64,000 bases of DNA from Ruegeria intermedia (GTDB lineage: Bacteria; Pseudomonadota; Alphaproteobacteria; Rhodobacterales; Rhodobacteraceae), in the NCBI RefSeq assembly GCF_900129345.1, contig NZ_FQVK01000001.1, forward strand, positions 186,001 through 250,000, written 5' to 3'. The notes under the pieces were generated by a model. The model was not told the DNA's origin and did not search any database. It saw only the letters and a list, made by a program, of their open reading frames with translations. Position 1 is the stretch's first letter; the number at the start of each line of letters is the position of its first letter. The position numbers were made by a program, and so were the translations under genes. Positions 34,571 through 44,769 of this stretch are shown here, piece after piece.

Positions 34571-36609
34571 CCGGTTCCGTCATCTTTGACCCGCTGATCC
34601 CGTGGCCCGTTCTGGCGGTTGTCGGGGCGGTCGCTCTGGCCGCGACGGTTCTGGCGCTGTGGCGCGGGCTGTCGGGTTGGGCGTTGCGTGGGCTGGCGGC
34701 GCTGGTGCTGCTGGCGGCGCTGGCCGGCCCGGTCTACCAGATCGAGGACCGCGCCCCGCTGACCGACATCGTGCTGATGATCGAGGATGAAAGCGCCAGC
34801 CAGACCCTGTCGGACCGCGCCGACCAGACCGCGCAGACCGCCGAGGCCCTGGCCGCCGAGATCGAGGCCCGCGACAACACCGAACTGCGCCGCATCACCG
34901 TGGGCGACGGCGACGGGGACGAAGGCACCCAGGTCATGGCGGCGCTGAACGCGGCGCTGGCCGAGGAACCGCGCGCGCGCATCGCCGGTATTCTGGTCCT
35001 GTCGGACGGCATCGTGCATGACGTCGATCAGGCCCCGGACCTGCCCGCGCCGATGCACCTGTTGCTGACCGGGCGCGCGCAGGACTGGGACCGCCGCCTG
35101 ATCGTGCGCAACGCCCCCGCCTTTGCCATCATCGGCGAGCCGGTCACGCTGACCCTGCGGGTCGAAGACAGCGGCGCGGCGCCCGCCGGTGCCGCCTCGG
35201 CCCCGTTGGAGATTGCCGTGGACGGCGGGGAGCCACAGCAGTTCAGCATTCCGATCGGCGTGGATGTCGAGCTGCCTCTGACCCTGCCGCATGGCGGGCG
35301 CAACGTCATCCAGTTCACCGTTCCGCAGGCCGAAGGCGAGCTGACCGACCGCAACAACACCGCGCTGATCCAGATGAACGGCGTGCGCGACCGGCTGCGC
35401 GTTCTGCTGGTCTCGGGCGCGCCGCATCCGGGCGGGCGCACCTGGCGCAATCTGCTGAAATCCGACAGCTCGGTCGATCTGGTGCATTTCACCATCCTGC
35501 GCCCGCCCGAGAAACAGGACGGCGTGCCGGTGGACGAACTGTCGCTGATCGCCTTCCCCACGCGCGAGCTGTTTCTGGAGAAGATCAACGATTTCGACCT
35601 GATCATCTTTGACCGCTACAAGCGGCGCGGCATCCTGCCGGCGATCTACCTGGACAATGTGACCAACTACATCAACGACGGCGGGGCGGTGCTGATCGCG
35701 GCCGGGCCGGATTTCGCGACCGCCGACAGCATCTTCCGATCGCCCCTGTCCGCGATCCTGCCCGCACAGCCCACGGCCCGCGTGATCGAGGAGCGCTATG
35801 TGCCCAAGGTGACCGATCTGGGGCGGCGGCACCCGGTGACCTCGGATCTGGGCGAGGACGGGGATTGGGGTGCATGGCTGCGTCAGATCGACGTCCAACA
35901 CCGCACGGGCGAGGTGTTGATGACCGGAGTCGACGACCGCCCGCTGCTGGTGCTGGACCGGGTGGGCGAAGGGCGCGTGGCGCTGCTGGCCTCGGACCAC
36001 GCCTGGTTGTGGAGCCGCGGATACGAGGGCGGTGGCCCGCAGCTGGAACTGCTGCGCCGCCTGGCCCACTGGATGATGAAAGAGCCCGAGCTGGAGGAAG
36101 AGGCGCTGTGGGCCGAGGCCAACGGCCAGTCGATGCGCATCATCCGCCAGACCCTGAACGAAGAGGTCGGCCCCGTCACCGTCACCCGACCCAATGGCGA
36201 AACGTTCGAGGTGCCGCTGCGCGAGATGTCGCCCGGCCGGTTCGAGGCGCAGTATTTCGGCCCCGAGATCGGCCTCTATCGCCTGCAGGAAGGGGATCTG
36301 ACCGCGGTGATCGGCCTGGGCCCGGCCGCGCCGCGGGAATTCGAGCGCACCATCGCCACCCCCGAGATCCTCGCGCCGGTCATGGCCTCCTTGCGTGGCG
36401 GCGCGATCCGTGTCGAGGACGGGCTGCCGACCATCCGCAACGTGCGCGCGGGGCGACCGGCGGCCGGGCGCGGCTGGATCGGGCTGACCCCGCGCAACGC
36501 CTATGAAACCCGCGACGTGACCCAGGCGGGCCTGCTGCCGCCCTGGCTGGTGCTGTTGCTGGCCGGGGGCTTCCTGCTGGCCGGCTGGTTGCGCGAAGGG
36601 CGCGGCTGA
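34567..36609 (+). CDS. Membrane protein with glutamine amidotransferase-like domain (MoxR operon)
   Basis: A 680-residue protein with two N-terminal membrane helices (about 12-28 and 36-54), a VWA-like part (DIVLMIEDESASQTLSDRA), and a class I amidotransferase-like domain (about 275-480: LRVLLVSGAPHPGGRTWR, DFDLIIFDRYKRRG, GGAVLIAAGPDF). One helix close to the C-terminus (about 650-672) precedes a short basic tail. No catalytic Cys is visible, so it is probably non-enzymatic. It is the last of four overlapping genes. Confidence 0.87.
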   Translation: MTGSVIFDPLIPWPVLAVVGAVALAATVLALWRGLSGWALRGLAALVLLAALAGPVYQIEDRAPLTDIVLMIEDESASQTLSDRADQTAQTAEALAAEIEARDNTELRRITVGDGDGDEGTQVMAALNAALAEEPRARIAGILVLSDGIVHDVDQAPDLPAPMHLLLTGRAQDWDRRLIVRNAPAFAIIGEPVTLTLRVEDSGAAPAGAASAPLEIAVDGGEPQQFSIPIGVDVELPLTLPHGGRNVIQFTVPQAEGELTDRNNTALIQMNGVRDRLRVLLVSGAPHPGGRTWRNLLKSDSSVDLVHFTILRPPEKQDGVPVDELSLIAFPTRELFLEKINDFDLIIFDRYKRRGILPAIYLDNVTNYINDGGAVLIAAGPDFATADSIFRSPLSAILPAQPTARVIEERYVPKVTDLGRRHPVTSDLGEDGDWGAWLRQIDVQHRTGEVLMTGVDDRPLLVLDRVGEGRVALLASDHAWLWSRGYEGGGPQLELLRRLAHWMMKEPELEEEALWAEANGQSMRIIRQTLNEEVGPVTVTRPNGETFEVPLREMSPGRFEAQYFGPEIGLYRLQEGDLTAVIGLGPAAPREFERTIATPEILAPVMASLRGGAIRVEDGLPTIRNVRAGRPAAGRGWIGLTPRNAYETRDVTQAGLLPPWLVLLLAGGFLLAGWLREGRG

Positions 36610-36674
36610 GGCGCCTTAAACAGATTTTCACGCTCTGCCGGAATCCTGTGTCCGAACGGACCGGGAAGGTGATC

Positions 36675-38885
36675 ATGGGTCTTGCAGAAAAACTGGCACA
36701 GGAACGGCGGGCGCGGCTGGCCGCCGAGCGTATGTTGGCATTGAAACAGGCCGAATTGTCATCGGCCAACCGAAAGCTTGGTGAGTATGCCCTGGCGCTG
36801 ACCAAGCGGATCGGCGAAACTCAGGCCGAGGTTGAGACCGTCCGGGACGAAAACGAAAGGGTCAAATCCGATCTGACCATCGCTCAAGCCAAGATCGAGG
36901 TGGCCGAGCGTCGCCTGTGGCATTCGATCCAGACCATTCAGGACGGGTTCGCGTTCTTTGACGGCAATGACCGCCTGATCAGCGCCAATACCGCCTATCT
37001 GAGCGTGTTCGAAGGGCTGGACGAGGTCGCGCCGGGCGTCTCGTATCAACGCATACTCGATCTGCTGACCGACGAGGGGATCATCATCATCGCCGACGAA
37101 CAGGCCGAGGCGTGGAAAGCCCGGATGCGGCGGCGCTGGGCCCGGATGACCCCGCCGCCCGAGGTGATCCAGCTGTGGAACGGGCAGTACATCAAGCTGA
37201 TCGACCAGCGCGGTCAAGGGGGCGACGTGGTCAGCCTGGCGCTGAACATCACCGCCTCGGTCCAGCACGAGGCGCAACTGCAGGCCGCGCGCGACAAGGC
37301 CGAGGCGGCCAACCGGGCCAAGTCGGCCTTTCTGGCAAACATGAGCCACGAAATCCGAACCCCGATGAACGGCATCGTCGGGATGACCGATCTGTTGTCG
37401 GAAACTCCGATGAACGACGAACAGCGGCTCTATGTCGATACGATCCGCGCCTCGGGCGAGGCGTTGCTGGTCATCATCAACGACGTTCTGGACTATTCCA
37501 AGATCGAGGCCGACAAGCTTGAACTGCATCCCGAGAAATTCGACCTGGAGCGCTGCATCCTCGAGGTCGCGACGTTGCTGCAGCCCACGGTGCGCGACAA
37601 GGGCCTGACCCTGCTGGTCGATTACGACCTGTTCCTGCCGACGCTGTTCGTGGGCGATCCGGGCCGCGTGCGGCAGGTGCTGACCAACCTGGTGGGCAAC
37701 GCGGTCAAGTTCACGCCTCAGGGGCATGTGCTGATCCGGGTCACCGGGGTGCCGAATGCCGAACGGAAGACATGCGACATCCACGTCGCGATCGAGGATA
37801 CGGGCATCGGGATTCCGGCCGACAAGATCGACCACATCTTCGGCGAGTTCAACCAGATCGAGGACGCCAAATCCCGCGAGTTCGATGGCACCGGGCTGGG
37901 GCTGGCCATCAGCAAGCGGCTGATCACGATGATGGGCGGTGCCATCTGGGTTGAAAGCGATCCGGGCAAAGGCTCCTGTTTCGGGTTCCGCCTGACGCTG
38001 CCCACCGCCGAGGGGGCGCAGCCCGCTCCGCCGCCGGATCTTGCGGACCGGCTGAAACATGTCGTCCTGGTCGAGGATCTTGCCATCAACCGGGCGATTC
38101 TGGGCAAGCAGCTGCGGCGGCTCGGGGCCGAGGTGACGGATTGCGTCACCGGCACCCAGGCCTTGTCGGCGATGCAGGGGTCGGTGGATCTGGTGCTGTG
38201 CAACCATGATCTGCCCGACATGGATGGTTTGGAACTGGCGGCGACGCTGCGCAGCCGGGGCTGGGACAAGGTGCCGATCGTGCTGATTTCGGCGAATCCG
38301 GGCATCATTCATGCCGACCCCAACCACCACCTGATCCAGGGCGTTCTGCAAAAGCCGATCCCGCGGGCCGAACTGTTCTCGCGCCTGATGGATCTGGGCG
38401 GCGGGGTATTGCCGCGGCCCAAGGCGGCGGAGGCTGCCCCGCCCCCGGTGCGCAGGGCAAGCGGGGACCGACGGCTCATGCGGGTTCTGGCGGCCGAGGA
38501 CAACCGGACAAACCAGCTGATTCTGACGAAAATGACCAAGGGCCTGAACATCGAGCTGCGGCTGGCGGCCAACGGGCTCGAGGCGGTCGCGGCCTATGAC
38601 GAATTTGAGCCCGACCTGATTTTCATGGATATTTCGATGCCGAAGATGGACGGCAAGCAGGCGACCGAGGAAATCCGGCGCAAAGAGATCGGAACGGGCC
38701 GGCACGTCCCGATCGTGGCCCTGACGGCCCATGCGATGATGGGCGACCGAGAGAACATCCTTGCGGCGGGTCTGGATCACTTCCTGACCAAGCCCCTGCA
38801 AAAGAAGTTGATCTGCGAGATGATCCAGACGCATTGCCCCGACGAAGCTCAGCCCGTCCTCGCCGAACCTGCCGAAGCGGGCTGA
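36675..38885 (+). CDS. Hybrid sensor histidine kinase with one degenerate and one intact receiver domain
   Basis: A 736-residue cytoplasmic-looking kinase. An N-terminal coiled coil (about 3-80) and a PAS-like domain (about 82-195) lead into the HisKA helix with His225 (SHEIRTP). The HATPase has N-box VGNAVKF (340-346) and G boxes DTGIGI and GTGLGL. Receiver 1 (about 460-575) keeps E467/D468 and K560 but has Asn510 where the phospho-Asp should be ([11 protein letters not shown]). Receiver 2 (about 601-720) is intact with Asp652. No transmembrane segment is evident. ATG 36675 has GGAAGG upstream; GTG 36648 is possible. Confidence 0.93.
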   Translation: MGLAEKLAQERRARLAAERMLALKQAELSSANRKLGEYALALTKRIGETQAEVETVRDENERVKSDLTIAQAKIEVAERRLWHSIQTIQDGFAFFDGNDRLISANTAYLSVFEGLDEVAPGVSYQRILDLLTDEGIIIIADEQAEAWKARMRRRWARMTPPPEVIQLWNGQYIKLIDQRGQGGDVVSLALNITASVQHEAQLQAARDKAEAANRAKSAFLANMSHEIRTPMNGIVGMTDLLSETPMNDEQRLYVDTIRASGEALLVIINDVLDYSKIEADKLELHPEKFDLERCILEVATLLQPTVRDKGLTLLVDYDLFLPTLFVGDPGRVRQVLTNLVGNAVKFTPQGHVLIRVTGVPNAERKTCDIHVAIEDTGIGIPADKIDHIFGEFNQIEDAKSREFDGTGLGLAISKRLITMMGGAIWVESDPGKGSCFGFRLTLPTAEGAQPAPPPDLADRLKHVVLVEDLAINRAILGKQLRRLGAEVTDCVTGTQALSAMQGSVDLVLCNHDLPDMDGLELAATLRSRGWDKVPIVLISANPGIIHADPNHHLIQGVLQKPIPRAELFSRLMDLGGGVLPRPKAAEAAPPPVRRASGDRRLMRVLAAEDNRTNQLILTKMTKGLNIELRLAANGLEAVAAYDEFEPDLIFMDISMPKMDGKQATEEIRRKEIGTGRHVPIVALTAHAMMGDRENILAAGLDHFLTKPLQKKLICEMIQTHCPDEAQPVLAEPAEAG

Positions 38886-39201
38886 GCGGTCCCGACGTCG
38901 TGGGTGCGTGGCAACCTGCCGCCCCGCCGAAGCTGGCACGTCCGTTCACGCCGGTCATGGCTGTGCGTGGCGGGTCGGCTGTGGCGACTTCCGATGCCGC
39001 TGCGAAGGTGCTGGCCGTTGTCGTCGGGCCCAGGCAAACGGTCCTGAAGGCCGGGGCCGCGCAAGATGCCGCCCGCGCCGCGAATGCCGAAACGCTCGGG
39101 GCTGCAGACGGGGGGTCTGTCGGGATCAACGGGTCGTGCCCCGCCGCCACCTCCGGCGCGGCCGCGATCGTCCAGATGGCTCGGGGTGCCGCGAGGAGCG
39201 G
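38886..39201. other. 316-base gap between the hybrid kinase and yaaA
   Basis: Open frames on both strands are Ala-, Pro- and Arg-rich, lack ribosome-binding sites and resemble no family, so I leave this as non-coding. The plus frame from ATG 38958 (85 codons) is the least unlikely. No clear terminator was found. Confidence 0.5.
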
Positions 39202-39972
39202 TCAGCCTTGATAGGGGCGCACGAATACCGGCTTGTCCGGCGCGGACAGGTCTGCGCGATAGGCATAGCCCCCTGTGTCGAATTCGGTCAGCGAGGCGGG
39301 ATCGGTCAGCCGGTGCTGGATGATGTACCGTGCCATGGCGCCGCGGGCCTTCTTGGCGAAAAAGCTGACGATCTTGGGCGTGCCCCCCTTGTCCTCCATG
39401 AAGACCGGGGTGATGACCCGCAGTTTCAGCGCCTTGGGATCGACCGCGCCGAAATATTCCTGGCTGGCGCAGTTCACCAGGACGTCGGTGCCGAGCGCCT
39501 CGGCCTGCGCGTTCAGGGCCTTGCTCAGCTGGTCGCGCCAGTAGTCGTACAGGTTCTTGCCGCGCCGGGTCTTCAGCCGGCTGCCCATCTCCAGCCGATG
39601 TGGCTGAATGGCGTCCAGCGGGCGCAGCAGGCCGTAAAGCCCCGACAGGATGCGCAGATGGTCCTGCGCCCAGGCCAGTTCGTCAGCGTCCAGCGAGGCG
39701 GCCTCGAGCCCCTGATAGGTGTCGCCGGCAAAGGCCAGCGCGGCCGGGCGGGTGGCCTCGGGCTGTGGTGCCTCGGCAAAGGCGCGGAACCGGTCGCGGT
39801 TCAGCCGGGCCAAATCGTCGCTCAGGCTCATCAGCTTTTTCAGGTCCCCCAGCGTCAGGTTGCGCGCGGTCTTCGCCAGCCGGATCGCGTCGTCCTGAAA
39901 ATCGGGCCGGGTCGGCGCCACGTCCCGTTCTGCCCAGTCCAGCCGTTTGGCCGGAGAGATCACCACCAGCAT
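39202..39972 (-). CDS. yaaA: Peroxide stress protein YaaA (DUF328)
   Basis: A 256-residue YaaA. Family marks are MLVVISPAKRLDW, GDTYQGLEA, RILSGLYGLLRPLDAIQPHRLEMG, VNCASQEYFGAVD and FFAKKARGAMARY. In Escherichia coli YaaA belongs to the OxyR response and lowers intracellular iron during hydrogen peroxide stress; the fold binds nucleic acid. It runs in the same direction as recQ, whose start is on the far side. Confidence 0.94.
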   Translation of the reverse strand: MLVVISPAKRLDWAERDVAPTRPDFQDDAIRLAKTARNLTLGDLKKLMSLSDDLARLNRDRFRAFAEAPQPEATRPAALAFAGDTYQGLEAASLDADELAWAQDHLRILSGLYGLLRPLDAIQPHRLEMGSRLKTRRGKNLYDYWRDQLSKALNAQAEALGTDVLVNCASQEYFGAVDPKALKLRVITPVFMEDKGGTPKIVSFFAKKARGAMARYIIQHRLTDPASLTEFDTGGYAYRADLSAPDKPVFVRPYQG

Positions 39973-40006
39973 GTCTGCCCCCGTGTTCGTGCCTGCCCGT
40001 CGATAC

Positions 40007-42046
40007 CTAGCCCGCCGCGCGCAGCACGTCCAGAAAGGCGGCCGCGAAACGTTCGGCGCGGCGGTCGCCCAGCACCTGCTCCAGCGCGCGTTCGTCGTCG
40101 GGGCGCATCTGTGCCACCTTGGCCAGTTGCGAGGCGGAACAGCTCAGCGGTTTGTCGATCCCGTTGGGGCCTCGGGCCAGCTGCGCCTGCACCTCGAGCA
40201 GTCGGTCGTAGATATCGCCTTGTTCGCGCCCGGCCAGCTTGCGGCGCGCCGGGTGCAGCGCCTGCGCCTCGCCCGCGATCACCTCAAGGAAGGTGTCGCC
40301 GTATCGGTCCAGCTTTTTGGCGCCGACACCGCCGATCCGGGCCATCTCGTCCAGGGTCATGGGGCGTTTTTCCGCCATCTCGATCAGCGTGCGGTCGGGG
40401 AAGATGACATAGGCGGGCACACGGGCGGCCTCGGCCAGGGCGCGGCGTTTGGCCTTGAGCGCCGACAGCAGGGGCGCGTCCTCGTCCGAGACCATCATCT
40501 TGACCGCGGGCCGCCGGGTGGCCTTGCGCAGCGTGTCCTTGCGCAGGGTGATCTGCGCCTCGCCCTTCAGGATCGGCTTGGCGGCCTCGGTCATGCGCAG
40601 GGCGCCGTGGCGTTCGGGGTCGGGGCGCACCAGGTCGTGGCCCATCATCTGCCGGAAGATCGCCTGCCATTGCGGGCGCGACCAGTCCTTGCCGATGCCG
40701 TAGGTGGGCAATTCGTCATGCCGCCGCGCGCGGATCTTGTCGGTGTCGTTGCCCAAGAGGATGTCGATCAGGTGGCCCGAACCAAACCATTCCTCGGTGC
40801 GCAGGATGGCAGACAAGGCCATGCGCACCGGGGTGGTGCCGTCGAAAAGCTCGGGCGGGCTGTCGCACAGGTCGCATTTGCCGCAGGGCTGGGCCTCTTC
40901 CCCGAAATAGCCCAGCAGAGTCTGGCGGCGGCAGTGCAGCGCTTCGGCCAGACCCAGCAGCGCGTTCAGGCGGGCATGGTCGGCGGCGCGGCGTTCGGGC
41001 GGGGCGAGCCCCTCGTCGATCTGGCTGCGGCGCAGGCGGATGTCATCGGGGCCGAACAGGGTCAGAGTCTCGGCCGGTCCACCGTCGCGGCCAGCGCGGC
41101 CGATTTCCTGGTAATAGGCCTCGATCGATTTCGGCAGGTCCGCATGGGCGACCCAGCGGATGTCGGGCTTGTCGATGCCCATGCCGAAGGCCACGGTGGC
41201 CACCACGATCAGCCCGTCCTCGCGCGCGAAGCGGGTTTCGACGATGCGGCGGTCCTCGGCCTGCATCCCGCCGTGATAGTGACAGGCGCTGTGGCCCTGT
41301 TCGCGCAGGGCCTGCGCCAGCACTTCGGTCTTGTTGCGGGTGCCGCAATAAACGATGCCCGACTGGCCGCGGCGTGCGTCTGCGAAATCCAGGATCTGCT
41401 TGCGCGGGCTGTCCTTGGCGGCAAAGGCCAGATGGATGTTCGGCCGATCGAAGCCGCGCAGGAACTTGCGCGGGGGCGTGCCGTCGAACAGTTTTTCTAC
41501 GATCTCGTCCTGCGTTTCCGCATCCGCCGTGGCGGTGAAGGCGGCCAAGGGCACGTTCAGCGCGCGCCGCAGCTCTCCGATCCGCAGATAGTCAGGGCGG
41601 AAATCATGGCCCCACTGGCTGACGCAATGGGCCTCGTCCACGGCGATCAGGCTGACATTGATGCGCCGCAGCATCCCCAGCGCCGAACCCGCCGCCAGCC
41701 GTTCGGGCGCCATATACAGCAGCTTCAGCCGCCCGGCCTCGAGCGCCTCCCACACGGCATCGGTTTCCTCGGGCGTGTTGCCCGAGGTCAGCGCACCGGC
41801 CTCGACCCCGGCCTCTTGCAGCCCGCGCACCTGGTCGCGCATCAGCGCGATCAGCGGCGAGATCACCACCGTGACCCCGTCGCGCAGCAGGGCAGGCAGT
41901 TGATAACACAGGGATTTGCCGCCCCCGGTGGGCATGATGGCCAGCACGTTCTCGCCGGCGGTCACGGCATCGACGATCTCTTCCTGCCCGGGGCGGAACT
42001 CATCGAATCCAAAGACATCTCGCAGCAGAGGCGCGGCGTCGAACAT
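40007..42046 (-). CDS. recQ: ATP-dependent DNA helicase RecQ
   Basis: A 679-residue 3'-5' helicase for recombination and fork repair. It has motif 0 FGFDEFRPGQEEIV, Walker A MPTGGGKS, DEAH in AVDEAHCVSQWGHDFRPDY, motif VI QEIGRAGRDG, zinc-binding CGKCDLC, a winged helix, and an HRDC-like C-terminus (RVPAYVIFPDRTLIEMAEKRP). There is an extra tail after the HRDC with low-complexity LARGPNGIDKPL. Length is somewhat above E. coli RecQ. It reads away from yggT. Confidence 0.97.
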   Translation of the reverse strand: MFDAAPLLRDVFGFDEFRPGQEEIVDAVTAGENVLAIMPTGGGKSLCYQLPALLRDGVTVVISPLIALMRDQVRGLQEAGVEAGALTSGNTPEETDAVWEALEAGRLKLLYMAPERLAAGSALGMLRRINVSLIAVDEAHCVSQWGHDFRPDYLRIGELRRALNVPLAAFTATADAETQDEIVEKLFDGTPPRKFLRGFDRPNIHLAFAAKDSPRKQILDFADARRGQSGIVYCGTRNKTEVLAQALREQGHSACHYHGGMQAEDRRIVETRFAREDGLIVVATVAFGMGIDKPDIRWVAHADLPKSIEAYYQEIGRAGRDGGPAETLTLFGPDDIRLRRSQIDEGLAPPERRAADHARLNALLGLAEALHCRRQTLLGYFGEEAQPCGKCDLCDSPPELFDGTTPVRMALSAILRTEEWFGSGHLIDILLGNDTDKIRARRHDELPTYGIGKDWSRPQWQAIFRQMMGHDLVRPDPERHGALRMTEAAKPILKGEAQITLRKDTLRKATRRPAVKMMVSDEDAPLLSALKAKRRALAEAARVPAYVIFPDRTLIEMAEKRPMTLDEMARIGGVGAKKLDRYGDTFLEVIAGEAQALHPARRKLAGREQGDIYDRLLEVQAQLARGPNGIDKPLSCSASQLAKVAQMRPDDERALEQVLGDRRAERFAAAFLDVLRAAG

Positions 42047-42122
42047 GTGCGGGGGTGCCCTGTTTCAAGATTTGACTGCTCTTGAACGGACAATCACATA
42101 GTCGGAATCGGGGAACAAGAGG

Positions 42123-42410
42123 TCAGTAGAAATAGACCATGTTGTTGATCAGGATGATCCGCAGGGCATAGACCCCGATCAGCACCACCAGCGGCGTCAG
42201 ATCCAGACCGCCCATGTTGGGCAGAATGCGGCGGATCGGGCCGTAGATCGGCTCGAGCAGGCGGTTCAGGCCGTACCAGATCTGGGCGACCAGCTGTTGA
42301 TGCAGGTTCAGGACCTGGAAGTTGATCAGCCAGCTCATGATCACATGGGCCAGGATGATGAACCAGACGATGTCCAGGATCAGCAGCAAAATTTGGATCA
42401 GCGACAGCAT
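42123..42410 (-). CDS. YggT family membrane protein
   Basis: A 95-residue protein with two YggT-type membrane segments (about 4-26 and 70-90) and the linker WYGLNRLLEPIYGPIRRILPNMGGLDLTPL typical of the family. YggT proteins are tied to cell-division and envelope or osmotic functions in some bacteria; no direct activity is known. ATG 42410 is chosen because GAGG is five bases away; GTG 42416 is an alternative. Confidence 0.9.
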   Translation of the reverse strand: MLSLIQILLLILDIVWFIILAHVIMSWLINFQVLNLHQQLVAQIWYGLNRLLEPIYGPIRRILPNMGGLDLTPLVVLIGVYALRIILINNMVYFY

Positions 42411-42541
42411 GGGCACCTCGTTTTCCGTACGGCCCGAGACCTAAGTGCCCAAGCGGCAATAGGCAAGCCCGCAGTCACAGAACGCTTGCGAAATGCCCCA
42501 AAGGCCCGTCTTATTAATTCAAAAGCAGGCAAGGGGCAGAG

Positions 42542-43909
42542 ATGGCAGAGATTTCCAAGCGCAGGCGCATCTGGGGCTGGTGGTTTTTCGACTGGGCCAG
42601 CCAGCCGTATCACATCCTGTTGGTGACCTTTGTCTTTGGCCCGTATTTCGCCGGCGTTGCGGCCGAATATTACGCAACCGCCGGGATGGATGCCGAAGCC
42701 GCCGCCGCGCAGGCGCAGACGGTCTGGGCCAACTGCCTGACGATCACCGGGCTGATCATCGCTTTCGGCGCGCCGCTCTTGGGGGCGATGGCCGACGTCT
42801 CGGGGCGGCGCATCCCGTGGATCTTTACCTTTTCGGTGATGTATGCCGCGGGGTCTGCGGCGCTGTGGTTCACGCTGCCGGACGGGTCGAACATGTGGCT
42901 GATGCTGTCGGCCTTCGGTCTGGGCTTCGTGGGGGCGGAATACGCGCTGATCTTCATCAACTCGCAACTGCCCGATCTGGGGGACGACAAAGAGGTGGGC
43001 GAGATCTCGGGCTCGGGCTTTGCCTTCGGCTATTTCGGCGGGCTGATTTCCCTGGCGATCATGCTGGCGCTGTTCGTCGAGCAGCCCAACGGCAAGACGC
43101 TGATCGGAATGGAGCCGCTGTTCGGGCTGGACGCCGGCGCGCGCGAAGGCACGCGTTTCGTTGGGCCGTTCACCGCCGGGTGGTTCATCCTGTTCATGGT
43201 CCCGTATTTCCTGTGGGTGCGCGACGATCCCGCCGCCGACAAAAAGGGCAGCGTATCCGAGGCGCTGCGCCTGCTTGGCAAATCCGTGGCCGCCTTGCGG
43301 TACCGGGTCAGCCTTGCCAGCTATCTGGGGTCATCGATGTTCTATCGGGACGCGCTGAACGGGCTGTACAGTTTCGGCGGCGTCTATGCGCGGCTGGTGC
43401 TGGAATGGAACCTGATCAAGATCGGCGTCTTCGGCATCATCAGCGTGCTGGCTTCGGCAGTTTTCGCCTGGATCGGCGGCAAGCTGGACCGGAAATTCGG
43501 CCCCAAGCCGGTGATCCTGACCGCGATCTGGGTTCTGATCCTGGTCTGCACCACCATCGTGTCGATGGACCGGACGCAGATCTTCGGCATCGCCCTGCCC
43601 CAAGGCTCGGGCCTGCCGGACATGGTGTTCTTTGGCTGCGGCATCCTGATCGGCGGGATGGGGGGCATTCTGCAATCGGCCAGCCGGTCGCTGATGGTGC
43701 GCCACACCGACCCGGCCGCCCCGGTCGAGAGCTTTGGCCTCTATGGTCTGTCGGGCCGCGCCACCGCCTTTGCCGCGCCTTTGCTGATCGGAATTGCGAC
43801 AACCGCGACCGGCAGCGCGCGGTTGGGGGTGTCTCCGATCGTCGGGTTGTTTATTCTGGGATTGTTCCTAATGCGCTGGGTCAAACCGGAAGGGGATCAG
43901 AGCAGATGA
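42542..43909 (+). CDS. MFS transporter, UMF1/Atg22-like family
   Basis: A 455-residue permease with about 12 helices. The N-terminal RRRIWGWWFFDWASQPYHILLVTFVFGPYF and the FGAPLLGAMADVSGRR loop are hallmarks of UMF1-type (Atg22-like) MFS proteins. In fungi the family exports amino acids from the vacuole; the bacterial role is unknown. The stop overlaps the mepA start (ATGA), which links it to a peptidoglycan enzyme and suggests, without proof, export or recycling of wall-derived compounds. Confidence 0.88.
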   Translation: MAEISKRRRIWGWWFFDWASQPYHILLVTFVFGPYFAGVAAEYYATAGMDAEAAAAQAQTVWANCLTITGLIIAFGAPLLGAMADVSGRRIPWIFTFSVMYAAGSAALWFTLPDGSNMWLMLSAFGLGFVGAEYALIFINSQLPDLGDDKEVGEISGSGFAFGYFGGLISLAIMLALFVEQPNGKTLIGMEPLFGLDAGAREGTRFVGPFTAGWFILFMVPYFLWVRDDPAADKKGSVSEALRLLGKSVAALRYRVSLASYLGSSMFYRDALNGLYSFGGVYARLVLEWNLIKIGVFGIISVLASAVFAWIGGKLDRKFGPKPVILTAIWVLILVCTTIVSMDRTQIFGIALPQGSGLPDMVFFGCGILIGGMGGILQSASRSLMVRHTDPAAPVESFGLYGLSGRATAFAAPLLIGIATTATGSARLGVSPIVGLFILGLFLMRWVKPEGDQSR

Positions 43910-44769
43910 TTTCATTACGTTTTTTGGTATTTTTGACAGGAGTTGCGCTGGCCGGGGCGGCCGGGGCCCAACCGCTGGCCAAGCAGTTGTTCGGGGCTCA
44001 GAAGGTCGGTTCGCAACAAAAACCGGCCGCTTTCGGCAGTTATTCGCGCGGATGCGCCGCCGGATCGGTGCAACTGCCCGAGACCGGACCCACCTGGCAG
44101 GCGATGCGTCTGTCGCGCAACCGCAACTGGGGCCATCCGCAGGCCATCGACTTCGTGCAGGACCTCAGCCGTTTTGCGGCAAAGCAACCCGGATGGAACG
44201 GGCTTTACATCGGGGATATCAGCCAGCCGCGGGGCGGGCCGATGACCTCGGGCCACCGCAGCCACCAGCTGGGCCTGGACATCGACATCTGGATGCTGCC
44301 CGGTGACAACATGCGCCTGTCGCGCAAGGCGCGCGAGAACATCTCGTCCATCTCTCTGCGGCGCGCGAACGGGGCCTATGTGAACGGCAACTGGACGAAA
44401 CAGCACCACGCCATCCTGCGCGCGGCGGCCAAGGACAAGCGCGTGGCCCGCATCTTCGTTTTTCCGGGCGCCAAGGTGCAGATGTGCAAGGAAGAGAAGG
44501 GCAACCGTGCCTATCTGCGCAAGATTCGGCCCTGGTGGGGGCATCATTATCACTTCCACGTCCGGCTGAACTGTCCGCGCGGCTCACGCGGGTGCGTCAA
44601 TCAGGATCCACCGCCCAAAGGCGACGGCTGCGCCGAGGCCGAGCAGTGGGTGCGCAACATCTTGAACCCGCCGCCGCCCGACCCCAACGCGCCGCCTCCG
44701 AAGAAACGGCGCGAATATGTTCTGGCGGATCTGCCCCAGCAATGCGCCGCCGTCTTGCAGTCCAACTGA
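43906..44769 (+). CDS. mepA: Penicillin-insensitive murein DD-endopeptidase MepA
   Basis: A 287-residue periplasmic zinc peptidase that cleaves peptidoglycan cross-links. It has a signal peptide (about 1-21, ending GAQ), metal ligands in GHRSHQLGLDIDIW and HHYHFHVRLNCP, and six or more cysteines (C45, RGCVNQ, DGCAE, QQCAAV), typical of the lysostaphin-like MepA fold. A Pro-rich linker PPPPDPNAPPPK precedes the last residues. It overlaps the phytase-like gene by 28 bases. Confidence 0.95.
   Translation: MISLRFLVFLTGVALAGAAGAQPLAKQLFGAQKVGSQQKPAAFGSYSRGCAAGSVQLPETGPTWQAMRLSRNRNWGHPQAIDFVQDLSRFAAKQPGWNGLYIGDISQPRGGPMTSGHRSHQLGLDIDIWMLPGDNMRLSRKARENISSISLRRANGAYVNGNWTKQHHAILRAAAKDKRVARIFVFPGAKVQMCKEEKGNRAYLRKIRPWWGHHYHFHVRLNCPRGSRGCVNQDPPPKGDGCAEAEQWVRNILNPPPPDPNAPPPKKRREYVLADLPQQCAAVLQSN

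Noticed and set aside
38886..39201. 85-codon plus-strand frame from 38958
   Set aside because: No ribosome-binding site, Ala/Gly-rich composition and no recognisable domain; the opposite strand looks the same.
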